A stretch of DNA of 64,000 nt, from contig CM037874.1 in the NCBI GenBank assembly GCA_021292105.1, forward strand, positions 35,390,185 through 35,454,184, written 5' to 3'. The notes beneath the pieces were generated by a model that was not told the origin of the DNA, ran no database searches, and worked only from the letters and a program-made list of their open reading frames with translations. The DNA comes from Anadara kagoshimensis (taxonomy: Eukaryota > Mollusca > Bivalvia > Arcoida > Arcidae). A program made the position numbers and the translations under genes. Shown one piece after another: positions 1 through 9,966 of this stretch. How positions within the stretch are numbered: position 1 is the stretch's first letter; every line of letters begins with the position of its first letter.

Positions 1-200
1 AATGTTGTCGGCAGGTTTTTGATGACACAAACTAAAATGTGACAATTGTGAAAAGGCGAAATATGCACAAAAACCTATAAAATTAAGAATATCACAATAA
101 AACGATGATAATAGTTTTTATCGGAAACAAAGGGTAAAGTGGTGACTGGGTACATGCTGCATTGTTGCCTAGCTTGGTACTTGTACTGTTTTGTTATCAC

Positions 201-340
201 GGGAGGGGTTAGCGCGAACGCAGAACCCGGCACACTATACATTCCGTACCCGAGTCATCCACATTAGGTGATCGCAAGAGTTAGCCAATTCGAAGTGCAA
301 CGGAAGGGCATCATCCCGGAAGACCCGCCTTGCAGATCTC
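201..340 (-). pseudogene. U1 snRNA-like sequence, satellite copy 1
   Basis: Read on the minus strand, this block is colinear with U1 snRNA from stem-loop I to stem-loop IV. It has AAGG.GGGT.TTCC (SL I), TTGCACTTCGGAT (SL II, the U1A-binding loop), CTTGCGAT, AATGTGG and ACTCG (SL III side), then CTGCGTTCGCGCT closed by GGGTT/AACCC (SL IV). Missing are the 5' ACTTACCTG that pairs with 5' splice sites and a good Sm site (AATGTATTAG in most copies where U1 has AATTTNTGG). I therefore call it a U1-derived relic rather than a working gene. This copy carries an extra G and loses an A around SL IV/Sm. Homology is judged from memory of U1. Confidence 0.65.
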
Positions 341-1034
341 AATTAGAGACTGTTTCGTTGAGTACTTATGTGATTTCATAAATGCAATGAAAAGGTGTCC
401 ATGAAAATTTTCACTTTAAATAGTTTTAAATTGTGCCGGCAAAACTAGGTAAAACTATAATACATGTTTTCAAGTTATTTTCTTAAAATTTTGGTACTTA
501 CGGAAAACTGTGTAGTTCCATTTTTTGTTGCGAAAATCTCCAAAATTCACTATTAAAATCCTAAAAAATCGCTTTAACACAAAACGTTGTACATACTTTT
601 CAAGTGTGCATCATACACTACCCGTTTGAACGTTTCCTCTGCGTTTTTCGCAACTTTTAGCATGAAAACGCTCCGCAAACTGCATTCCGACTTTTCAGTA
701 ACATTCGCAATTCTTCTTAGTTACCGACTGTGACGTCATACCGGATGTTCTTGTTGGACTTGTGGACGTCACAATCAATTTTTAGTGATTTGTAAGACCC
801 GACTTTTTCGGTGTTTTTCGCTATTTTTCACGCATTGAATGTTGTCGGCAGGTTTTTGATGACACAAACTAAAATTGACAATTGTGAAAAGTGCGAAATA
901 TGCACAAAAACCTAAAATTAAGAATATCACAATAAAACGATGATAATAGTTTTATCGGAAACAAGGGTAAAGTGGTAGCTGGTAACATGCTGCATTGTTG
1001 CCTAGCTTGGTTTCTTGTACTGTTTTGTTATCAC

Positions 1035-1175
1035 GGGGAGTGGGTTAGCGCGAACGCAGAACCCGCACACTAATACATTCCGTACCCGATCATCCACATT
1101 AGGTGATCGCAAGAGTTAGCCATCCGAAGTGCAACGGAAAGGGCATCATCCCGGAAGACCCGCCTTGCAGATCTC
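1035..1175 (-). pseudogene. U1 snRNA-like sequence, satellite copy 2
   Basis: Same block as copy 1 in the second unit. It keeps the SL IV loop CTGCGTTCGCGCT and the SL II loop TTGCACTTCGGAT. A two-base loss near the SL II/III junction (CATCCG where others have CCAATCCG) separates it from the consensus. Confidence 0.63.
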
Positions 1176-1866
1176 AATTAGAGACTGTTTCGTTGAGTAC
1201 TTATGTTGATTTCATAAATGCAATGAAAAGGTGTCCATGAAAATTTTCACTTAAATAGTTTTAATTGTGCCGGCAAAACTAGTAAAAACTATAATACATG
1301 TTTTCAAAGTTATTTTCTTAAAATTTTGGTACTTACGGAACTGTGTAGTTCCATTTTTTGTTGCGAAATACTTCAAATTCACTATTAAAATCCTAAAAAT
1401 CGCTTAACACAAAACGTTGTACATACGTTTTCAAGTGTGCATCATACACTACCCGTTTTGACGTTTCCTCTGCGTTTTTTCGCAACTTTTACATGAAAAC
1501 GCACTCCGCAAACTGCATTCCGACTTTTTCAGTAACATTCGCAATTCTTCTTAGTTACCGACTGTGACGTCATACCGGATGTTCTTGTTGCACTTGTGAC
1601 CTCACCAATCAATTTTTAGTGATTTTGTAAGACCCGACTTTTTCGGTGTTTTTCGCTATTTTCACGCATTGAATGTTGTCGGCAGGTTTTGATGACACAA
1701 ACTAAAATGTGACAATTTGTGAAAAGTGCGAAATATGCACAAAAACCTATAAAATTAAGAATATCACAATAAACGATGATAATAGTTTTATCGGAAACAA
1801 AGGGTAAAGTGGACTGGTACATGCTGCATTGTTGCCAGCTTGGTACTTGTACTGTTTTGTTATCAC

Positions 1867-2008
1867 GGGGAGGGGTTAGCGCGAACGCAGAACCCGCACA
1901 CTAATACATTCCGTACCCGAGTCATCCACATTAGGTGATCGCAAGAGTTAGCCAATCCGAAGTGCAACGGAAAGGGCATCATCCCGGAAGACCCGCCTTG
2001 CAGATCTC
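1867..2008 (-). pseudogene. U1 snRNA-like sequence, satellite copy 3
   Basis: The cleanest copy. In plus coordinates, AGCGCGAACGCAG (SL IV) lies at 1878-1890, CCACATT at 1926-1932, ATCGCA at 1938-1943 and ATCCGAAGTGCAA (SL II) at 1955-1967, in the order and approximate spacing of U1. SL IV keeps a paired stem, GGGTT opposite AACCC, although the bases differ from vertebrate U1. Confidence 0.65.
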
Positions 2009-2699
2009 AATTAGAGACTGTTTCGTTGAGTACTTATGTGATTTCATAATGCAATGAAAAGGTGTCCATGAAAATTTTCACTTTAAATAGTTTTAATTGT
2101 GCCGGCAAAACTAGGTAAAACTATAATACATGTTTTCAAAGTTATTTTCTTAAAATTTTGGTACTTACGGAAAACTGTGTAGTTCCATTTTTGTTGCGAA
2201 ATACTCCAAAATTCACTATTAAAATCCTAAAAATCGCTTTAACACAAAACGTTGTACATACGTTTCAAGTGTGCATCATACACTACCCGTTTTGAACGTT
2301 CCTCTGCGTTTTCGCAACTTTTAGCATGAACACACTCCGCCAACTGCATTCCGACTTTTTCAGTAACATTCGCAATTCTTCTTAGTTACCGACTGTGACG
2401 TCATACCGGATGTTCTGTTGCACTTGTGACGTCACAATCAATTTTAGTGATTTTGTAAGACCCGACTTTTTCGGTGTTTTTCGCTATTTTTCACGCATTG
2501 AATGTTGTCGGCAGGTTTTTGATGACACAAACTAAAATGTGACAATTGTGAAAAGTGCGAAATATGCACAAAAACCTATAAAATTAAGAATATCACAATA
2601 AAACGTGATAATAGTTTTTATCGGAAACAAAGGGTAAAGTGGTACTGGTACATGCTGCATTGTTGCCTAGCTTGGTTCTTGTACTGTTTTGTTTATCAC

Positions 2700-2838
2700 G
2701 GGGAGGGTTAGCGCGAACGCAGACCCGCACACTAAACATTCCGTACCCGAGTCATCCACATTAGGTGATCGCAAGAGTTAGCCAATCCGAAGTGCAACGG
2801 AAAGGGCATCATCCCGGAAGACCCGCCTTGCAGATCTC
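2700..2838 (-). pseudogene. U1 snRNA-like sequence, satellite copy 4
   Basis: Same block in the fourth unit. All U1-matching segments are present; single-base losses occur near the SL IV stem and the Sm-site equivalent. Confidence 0.63.
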
Positions 2839-3528
2839 AATTAGAGACTGTTTCGTTGAGTACTTATGTGATTTCATAAATGCAATGAAAAGGTGTATGA
2901 AAATTTTCACTTTAAATAGTTTTAATTGTGCCGGCAAAACTAGGTAAAAACTATAATACAGTTTTCAAAGTTTATTTCTTAAAATTTTGGTACTTACGGA
3001 AAACTGTGTAGTTCCTTTTTGTGCGAAATACTTCAAAATTCACTATTAAAATCCTAAAAATCGCTTTAACACAAAACGTGTACATACGTTTCAAGTGTGC
3101 ATCATACACTACCCGTTTTGAACGTTTCCTCTGCGTTTTTCGCAACTTTTAGCATGAAAACACACTCCGCAAACTGCATTCCGACTTTTTCAGTAACATT
3201 CGCAATTCTTCTTAGTTACCGACTGTGACGTCATACCGGATGTTCTTGTTGCACTTGTGACGTCACAATCAATTTTTAGTGATTTTGATAAGACCCACTT
3301 TTTCGGTGTTTTTTCGCTATTTTTTCATGCATTGAATGTTGTCGGCAGGTTTTTGATGACACAAACTAAAATGTGACATTTGAAAAGTGCGAAATATGCA
3401 CAAAACCTATAAATTAGGAATTCACAATAAAACGATGATAATAGTTTTATCGGAAAAAAGGGTAAAGTGGTAGCTGGTACACTGCTGCATTGTTGCCTAG
3501 CTTGGTACTTGTACTGTTTTGTTATCAC

Positions 3529-3670
3529 GGGGAGGGGTTAGCGGCGAACGCAGAACCCGCACACTAATACATTCCGTACCCGAGTCATCCACATTAGTGA
3601 TCGCAAGAGTTAGCCAATCCGAAGTGCAACGGAAAGGGCATCATCCCGGAAGACCCGCCTTGCAGATCTC
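3529..3670 (-). pseudogene. U1 snRNA-like sequence, satellite copy 5
   Basis: Same block in the fifth, incomplete unit, about 50 bp before the N gap. One inserted G lies in the SL IV stem (TTAGCGGCGAACGCAG); otherwise it is like copy 3. Confidence 0.63.
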
Positions 3671-3719
3671 AATTAGAGACTGTTTCGTTGAGTACTTATG
3701 TGATTTCATAAATGCAATG

Positions 3720-4719
3720 NNNNNNNNNNNNNNNNNNNNNNNNNNNNNNNNNNNNNNNNNNNNNNNNNNNNNNNNNNNNNNNNNNNNNNNNNNNNNNNNN
3801 NNNNNNNNNNNNNNNNNNNNNNNNNNNNNNNNNNNNNNNNNNNNNNNNNNNNNNNNNNNNNNNNNNNNNNNNNNNNNNNNNNNNNNNNNNNNNNNNNNNN
3901 NNNNNNNNNNNNNNNNNNNNNNNNNNNNNNNNNNNNNNNNNNNNNNNNNNNNNNNNNNNNNNNNNNNNNNNNNNNNNNNNNNNNNNNNNNNNNNNNNNNN
4001 NNNNNNNNNNNNNNNNNNNNNNNNNNNNNNNNNNNNNNNNNNNNNNNNNNNNNNNNNNNNNNNNNNNNNNNNNNNNNNNNNNNNNNNNNNNNNNNNNNNN
4101 NNNNNNNNNNNNNNNNNNNNNNNNNNNNNNNNNNNNNNNNNNNNNNNNNNNNNNNNNNNNNNNNNNNNNNNNNNNNNNNNNNNNNNNNNNNNNNNNNNNN
4201 NNNNNNNNNNNNNNNNNNNNNNNNNNNNNNNNNNNNNNNNNNNNNNNNNNNNNNNNNNNNNNNNNNNNNNNNNNNNNNNNNNNNNNNNNNNNNNNNNNNN
4301 NNNNNNNNNNNNNNNNNNNNNNNNNNNNNNNNNNNNNNNNNNNNNNNNNNNNNNNNNNNNNNNNNNNNNNNNNNNNNNNNNNNNNNNNNNNNNNNNNNNN
4401 NNNNNNNNNNNNNNNNNNNNNNNNNNNNNNNNNNNNNNNNNNNNNNNNNNNNNNNNNNNNNNNNNNNNNNNNNNNNNNNNNNNNNNNNNNNNNNNNNNNN
4501 NNNNNNNNNNNNNNNNNNNNNNNNNNNNNNNNNNNNNNNNNNNNNNNNNNNNNNNNNNNNNNNNNNNNNNNNNNNNNNNNNNNNNNNNNNNNNNNNNNNN
4601 NNNNNNNNNNNNNNNNNNNNNNNNNNNNNNNNNNNNNNNNNNNNNNNNNNNNNNNNNNNNNNNNNNNNNNNNNNNNNNNNNNNNNNNNNNNNNNNNNNNN
4701 NNNNNNNNNNNNNNNNNNN
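3720..4719. other. Assembly gap of exactly 1000 N
   Basis: A round number of Ns placed where the satellite array is cut mid-unit and resuming in a CT/CA microsatellite. The size is probably a placeholder, so distances across it are unknown. Reading frames that cross it are meaningless. Confidence 0.98.
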
Positions 4720-4770
4720 CTCTCTCTTTAACACACACACACACAACACACACACACACACACACACACA
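4720..4770. repeat. (CT)n/(CA)n microsatellite at gap edge
   Basis: Short CT run followed by about 20 CA units, directly after the N gap; probably why the assembly broke here. Confidence 0.9.
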
Positions 4771-4928
4771 TCAATATCACCTTAATATCATCAATAATAT
4801 TAGCAACAGTTGTGTTTATTCATGCAATTAAACAGTATAATATTTTATATAACACGGCTAGGTGAGTAAATCGATGGAGTTATGTTGCTGCAGATTAAAC
4901 ATAATCCAGAAACCGACTGCCCTACCAC

Positions 4929-5253
4929 GACGGTAGCTCAGTTTATACAGTGCTCGCTCCATATGTGGGGGATCGTGGGTTCGAATCCCGCCCGGGGTTC
5001 TGATCATGACTTGAAAAATAGGTAGTATCTTTTGTTGTTGTTTTTTCTAAAGTCACGGGGCAATTTGAAAGAGACCTAACAACCCGATGTCCCGTCTAAC
5101 GCAGATAAAAGAACGTTCCCTAAGCGCAGTGCAACAACGATAAAATTCCTGTCACTTCAACTTTAGCTGGTGATGTCTCGATATAAATAAAATATTCTTG
5201 ACTGGGAAGGAAAACCCCAATCAATCAATCAACCAATCAATCTTTCAATCAAT
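4929..5253 (+). mobile_element. tRNA-derived SINE, family A
   Basis: The tRNA-like head has an A box (GGTAGCTCAG...) and a B box GGTTCGAATCCC at about 4977-4988. A ~230-bp body follows, then the family tail (GATATAAATAAAATATTCTTGACTGGGA) ending in AATC repeats. It is diverged in the body. The layout resembles molluscan V-SINEs such as RUDI, but assignment to that family is my inference. Confidence 0.8.
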
Positions 5254-5332
5254 ACCCATTTTACCCGGATCTTTAAAAATGTGGTATATGGACTTTCAAA
5301 ATAAAATGGGATTGACCAATATTGTAAAGAGC

Positions 5333-5636
5333 TGAGTTGAATTGAATTTAGTAATGATGTTTAGCGTCCCAGTCAAGAATATTTCACTTATATCGAGAAG
5401 TCGCCAGCTATAGAGGTGCAGAAATTTTGCCCATGCGTTGTGCTTATGGCATTATACAGCAGGGTTCTTTATCATGCCAAACCCACCGTGACACGGGACC
5501 TCGATGATTTTTAAGTTCCTATCCCAAAGAACAGTGACTTTCATTACGTAATGCCGAATGCTTGGCTAAAGAACAGTCACTACCCACTTTTAAGTCTTGG
5601 GCCAGACCCGACCAAGGTTCGAATCCACGACCCACT
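5333..5636 (-). mobile_element. SINE family A, head truncated
   Basis: On the minus strand: tail, GGCGACTTCTCGATATAAGTG-like segment, body with the GTGTCACGG and GCACTCGGCATTACG equivalents, and a B box at ~5615-5626. The A-box part is replaced by a TTAC microsatellite. Confidence 0.85.
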
Positions 5637-5638
5637 CA

Positions 5639-5689
5639 CTCATTTACTTACCTACTTACTTACTTACTTACATACTTACTTTACTTACC

Positions 5690-5763
<74 letters not shown>
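5639..5763. repeat. (TTAC)n microsatellite
   Basis: About 30 tetranucleotide units. It reads as (Leu-Leu-Thr-Tyr)n in all three frames, so open frames here are artefacts. Confidence 0.97.
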
Positions 5764-5844
5764 TAAAATGGCTTGTATGTTGTTTATAACATAAGACTTC
5801 TAAAGCCGAAAAACTGCACGTTTAGTCTCGACACAAATTGACTG

Positions 5845-6665
5845 TGTCAATACCATTTTTTAATTTAATCATAAAATATATGTACATTCAAAAATGGTAT
5901 ATGACAATTGTACATGTATTTAAATGAACATGATGAATACTGGTGTAACACGTTGTCCGATGTATCGATGGCGGAAGCATTTGCTGAAAAATGATCGATT
6001 GATTGATCGCTATCGATGAATAGTTGATCTCAATATTCTTTCACGGGTTATTTAACAATTGAAACGGTTTTGAAACGATCGATAAAATGTCACACATTTG
6101 CATGACAAACTTAATAGTACGCACACGCATTATGGTTAATTTGACGTGCAAGATGTGACATTCATAATAGCTATAAGTGCCAGATCATGCTCAAATGTTA
6201 TATTTTTGTCAGACTATTTTCTAAAAATTATTTCTTAATGTAACATTTAAATTTAGCAATAATTTTAATTCAGGGAATTTAGTATTTTCACTATGCACAC
6301 GGTCAAAGAACGTTGTTATGCTTATTACGTTGTTTTGTAACGTCATTGAAACAAACACTCGTTGATTGGAAATGCAAGCACGTACATATATTTATTCGTA
6401 CGCACAGTCACATGTTCTTTGTCATTCGTGTATCACATTTAAGATACACATTACTGAATTAATCTTGAGGATTAATCTGTACATAAACATAAAAAACATA
6501 AATGAATTTCGAATTGTCGAACATAGCGGTGGGGCGCCTTAATGTATATACATTAGTTGCTGAGTTTCTTGTTAAATACGTACATATTATGCATCTATCA
6601 TATACCATTTTTGAATGTATTTTATGGTTAAATAAAAAAAATGGTATAACACATGTATCCTGCTG
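5845..6665. mobile_element. Possible TIR element, ~820 bp
   Basis: A block at 5845-5910 (ATACCATTTTTTAATTTAATC, ATAAAATA, CATTCAAAAATGGTATATG) recurs inverted at about 6596-6655. The ~680 bp between them shows no gene. The inverted ends suggest a non-autonomous DNA element, but no target-site duplication was found. Confidence 0.45.
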
Positions 6666-6674
6666 CTCAGCATT

Positions 6675-6885
6675 TACAGTACGGACCTCTCGACAGTTTA
6701 ACACTAGGCTAACGAATCAGTGCCAAATCGACTCATCTACTGTAGGACATTCGCAAGCTAATTTTTTCCAACTTTTTGTAGTTGTTATTTACCATTAAGT
6801 AGCATTTCGACCACTAGCTGGCCACAACTCGAATATAAGACAGCCACATTTTGACTCATTTAACTTTCGACAGGTTTGTATTGTA
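6675..6885. mobile_element. MITE family 1 (TIR ACAGTACAGACCTGTCGAAAG)
   Basis: The left end TACAGTACGGACCTCTCGACAG continues as TTTAACACTAGGCTAACGAA. The right end TTTAACTTTCGACAGGTTTGTATTGTAG is its inverse. It is about 210 bp with no coding capacity; one of at least six copies in the window. Confidence 0.75.
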
Positions 6886-6900
6886 GCTTAAATTACCAAA

Positions 6901-7134
6901 TGTGACTGTTAATTCTCTAAGCAATCGACATTACGAAATGAAATCCATGGTTCTTTCGGATGGGAAAATAAAATAAACGAGACTCCTTGTCACGGTAGCT
7001 TGGTACGCTAAAAACCCTTGCTGTATAATGCCATCAACGCAATTGCTCAGGCCAAATTTCTGCGCCTTCGCCTATAGCTAGTGACGTCTTGATATAAGTT
7101 AAATATTAATGACACCATTACTCAACTCTCAACT
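6901..7134 (+). mobile_element. SINE family A, 5'-truncated
   Basis: Starts inside the body (GACTGTTAATTCTCTAAGC, CATTACGAAATGAAA) and runs to a tail ending ACACCATTACTCAACTC. The tRNA head is absent. It directly follows a MITE 1 copy. Confidence 0.8.
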
Positions 7135-8100
7135 TAAAATAATGTCATTATTATGATGATATTATTACATGATATGCATTGTATTTTTGTTATTTCTAGG
7201 AAAGCGAAATCTGAAGCAAGTTGAAAGACAAAGTTTAGCTCATGTTTTGGTGGCTGTGTCGTCATCTTGTGAATTTTTTGTCGTTCGTTACGTCCGAATG
7301 AAAGCCTTAGCCAGGTCTCACAAAACGATCGGTGGGACTTTCGTTCGTTTGTAATAAATGACGCATCTACTAATGACGCTAAAAAACATCACGATCCAGA
7401 CTGCGGACACATATTGGTATTGGTTGAAAATCGGTAAGCTAACCCATATAACATGTAAATATTATTATATTTACAATTATCATATTTTTTCCTACATAAA
7501 CTTATTGGCAAAAATAATGTTTACAGTTCAGTTAACTAGCAAGACCTGTCAACCTCTAGTCAACTCCGATTTTGGGCAGGGTTAAATGCGTTGAGGTCAA
7601 AAAGGCGGGGCTTAACGTCGTGAAAGGGTCAATGGCGCTGTTGCATTCAATGACAAAACCAGCGGATGAAAAATGAAAACCGGTGTTTTATAAAATCAAA
7701 TGTTTGGCTTTTTCCAGATCTTGGTACATTGGGCTATTTCTAAAATGAACAACACGTCTGAATCCAACATGAAATATTTCATGTGCTATATACTGACACC
7801 TGTGACATGGGAATCTTGTTTTTACCCATTTGGGATTTTCTTGTCTCACGCTAGGGTTGAGACAGGCTACATGTTATGCCTGAATAAACAGCTGTTTCTG
7901 TCATTAAGTTGAATTGTGTTGTGTAACTGTTGCATTAGCTGTTGACAAATTCATGTATAAAGTTATTTTTTCTTTTACCCTTAATCGAATTTTGATAATA
8001 TTCCTGAGTTTAATGGAACTTGCAATGTCCTGGCCCATACTATATGCGAGATGGTAAGAGTTACCTTTCTTAACCCGATCTCCCAATTAGTATAGGATAT
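7135..8100. other. No recognised feature
   Basis: AT-rich unique-looking DNA. Short open frames at 7169-7585 and 7700-7912 lack splice context or any recognisable domain, so no gene is called. Confidence 0.5.
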
Positions 8101-8117
8101 TATCATTCCTGTGGTTA

Positions 8118-8185
8118 GCAGCATCTCTCTTCATCTCTCTCTCTCTTCTCACACACCTCTCAGAGAGAGAGAGAGAACTACAATT

Positions 8186-8216
<31 letters not shown>

Positions 8217-8217
8217 T

Positions 8218-8249
<32 letters not shown>

Positions 8250-8258
8250 AAGAACTGC

Positions 8259-8311
<53 letters not shown>

Positions 8312-8318
8312 AGAGAGA
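8118..8318. repeat. Compound CT/GA/GT microsatellite
   Basis: Alternating blocks of (CT)n, (GA)n, (GT)n, (GA)n, (CT)n, (GT)n and (GA)n. The opposed CT and GA blocks can fold back on each other. Overlapping open frames on both strands are low-complexity artefacts. Confidence 0.95.
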
Positions 8319-8599
8319 ACTAATAATTCTATATCCTTTTGCCACAAATGTTACCGAGTAATAAATATTTATTGGAGGATTTAATCACTATATTGATTAT
8401 AATACATAACGTTAATATGTACATAAATTGTGGATATTAATATGCTTTGCTCCAAGTCATGAAATAATGAAATCGTCACGCATCATTGGACATATTTCAC
8501 GTGCTTATGATTCTCATAACAGATAGCAGATGTTTTATTCAAAATATGGAAAATTGATATTAATTTTGGTTTATTCCAGGAAAAGGAGTGGAGTGAAGT

Positions 8600-8830
8600 A
8601 ATGCTTTTTACGCCAAAGTCAAGAGTTTGTAACTTATATCGAGGCGGTTAGTAAATGGATGGTGGAGTTAACAGAAGGGCCCAGAAAAAAAACTGCTCAA
8701 AGTTTCCACGAATTTAAAAACACCCGGTTTATATGTTTAAACACCATATTAAACAACATTCCATTCTCACATTAGGATCTGACAGAGTGGGATTCGAACC
8801 CGGTGAGAGTCGGTGTGGACCGTAAGAGCG
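8600..8830 (-). mobile_element. Possible diverged SINE, second tRNA-type family
   Basis: Read on the minus strand, a B-box-like GGTTCGAATCCCACTC lies at ~8789-8804, followed by body sequence and a tail containing AACCGCCTCGATATAAGTTA. Related fragments sit near 15860-16050, 44200-44490, 51450-51560 and 56695-56830. Too decayed for firm boundaries. Confidence 0.5.
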
Positions 8831-9108
8831 TGCTTTAGGTTAAACGGTCACCGAATCCTCCTATAGCAACTCCTAACGAAGCCCAAAGCTTAATGCAGTC
8901 TGAATCTCATTAGGCGTTGGATTTCATTAGGAATTGTTACAATGCAGTTATTGAAGCAGCTTTTGGTCACCAGTTACAGTACACTCCTGACGATTTAACA
9001 CTAAGCTTTCGAAATAGCGACAGATCTCGTTCCCTTGTTAGCTACATGTATATGTTGACAGCGTTTCGGCAGCTTTTATCTATTTCTCAGCAACTTTTTT
9101 TAGCCACT

Positions 9109-9966
9109 ATAGTACAGACCTGTCGAAAGTTTAACACCGAATTAAGACAAATCGACAGCTTATCCCTAAACTCGTAAGTTATATCTCTAGAGCTTTTCGG
9201 CAGCTGCTGTCTACCCCTTGATAGCTTTTCGGTAGCTACTGTCTACCTCTTGATAGATTTTCGGTAGCTGCTGTCTACCCCTTGATAGCTTTTCGGTAGC
9301 TACTGTCTACCTCTTGATAGATTTTCGGTAGCTGCTGTCTACCTCTTGATAGATTTTCGGTAGCTGCTGTCTACCTCTTGATAGATTTTCGGTAGCTGCT
9401 GTCTACCTCTTAATAGATTTTCGGTAGCTGCTGTCTACCTCTTGATAGCTTTTCGGTAGCTGCTGTCTACCTCTTGATAGCTTTTCGGCAGCTGCTGTCT
9501 ACCTCTTGATAGTTTTTCGACAGCTGCTGTCTACCTCTTGATAGCTTTTCGGTAGCTGCTGTCTACCCCTTGATAGCTTCTTGACAGCTGCTGTCTACCT
9601 CTTGATAGCTTTTCGGTAGCTGCTGTCTACCCCTTGATAGCTTTTTGGCAGCTGTTGTCTACCTCTTGATAGCTTTTCGGCAGCTGCTGTCTACCTCTTG
9701 ATAGCTTTTCGGCAGCTGTTGTCTACCTCTTGATAGATTTTCGGTAGCTGCTGTCTACCTCTTGATGGCTTGACGGTAGTTGCTGTCTACCTCTTGATAG
9801 CTTTTTGGTAGCTGCTGTCTATCTCTTGATAGCTTTTCGGCAGCTGCTGTCTACCCCTTGACAGCTTTTCGGCCACACAGCTATTCATATTTCAGTCACT
9901 CGACAGTCAAGCTTGAGCTCGTTTTTGTTAGCTAATTGTTAAACTTTCGACAGGTCTGTACTGTAG
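9109..9966. mobile_element. MITE family 1 expanded by an internal minisatellite
   Basis: Left end AGTACAGACCTGTCGAAAG at ~9111 and right end CTTTCGACAGGTCTGTACTG at ~9945 are inverted copies of the family TIR. Other copies of the family are ~200 bp; this one is ~860 bp because a 32-bp tandem array fills the middle. Further decayed TIR pieces follow to about 11010. Confidence 0.7.
9191..9872. repeat. 32-bp minisatellite, ~21 units
   Basis: Unit approximates TAGCTGCTGTCTACCTCTTG plus ATAGATTTTCGG; variants alternate CTCTTG/CCCTTG and AGCTTTTCGG/AGATTTTCGG. The motif also occurs singly in MITE 1 copies (for example near 17960 and 18720), so the array appears to have grown from MITE sequence. 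Not a CRISPR: there are no unique spacers and the unit is contiguous. Confidence 0.93.

Larger units (their letters stand above)
1..3719. repeat. Satellite array, ~833-bp unit, five copies
   Basis: Units begin with AATGTTGTCGGCAGG at about 1, 838, 1672, 2501 and 3335, giving periods of 829-837 bp; the fifth is cut by the assembly gap. Copies differ mostly by single-base gains and losses in homopolymers, with few substitutions, so they are either very young or carry uncorrected long-read errors. Each unit contains a conserved U1-snRNA-like block on the minus strand (listed separately) and a TGACGTCA-type palindrome. No conserved reading frame spans the unit. The true array is probably longer, since it ends in the N gap. 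Confidence 0.95.

Noticed and set aside
3519..4865. Long open frames on both strands across the N gap
   Set aside because: They consist mainly of unknown residues translated from N and satellite or CA-repeat sequence.
5551..5794. Three overlapping open frames rich in Leu-Thr-Tyr
   Set aside because: They are the TTAC microsatellite read in three frames plus SINE sequence.
8087..8347. Open frames of Arg-Glu and Ser-Leu repeats on both strands
   Set aside because: Compound microsatellite; no domain or splice context.
9191..9872. CRISPR-like regular repeat
   Set aside because: Units are contiguous with no spacers and vary internally; the surroundings are eukaryotic. It is a minisatellite.
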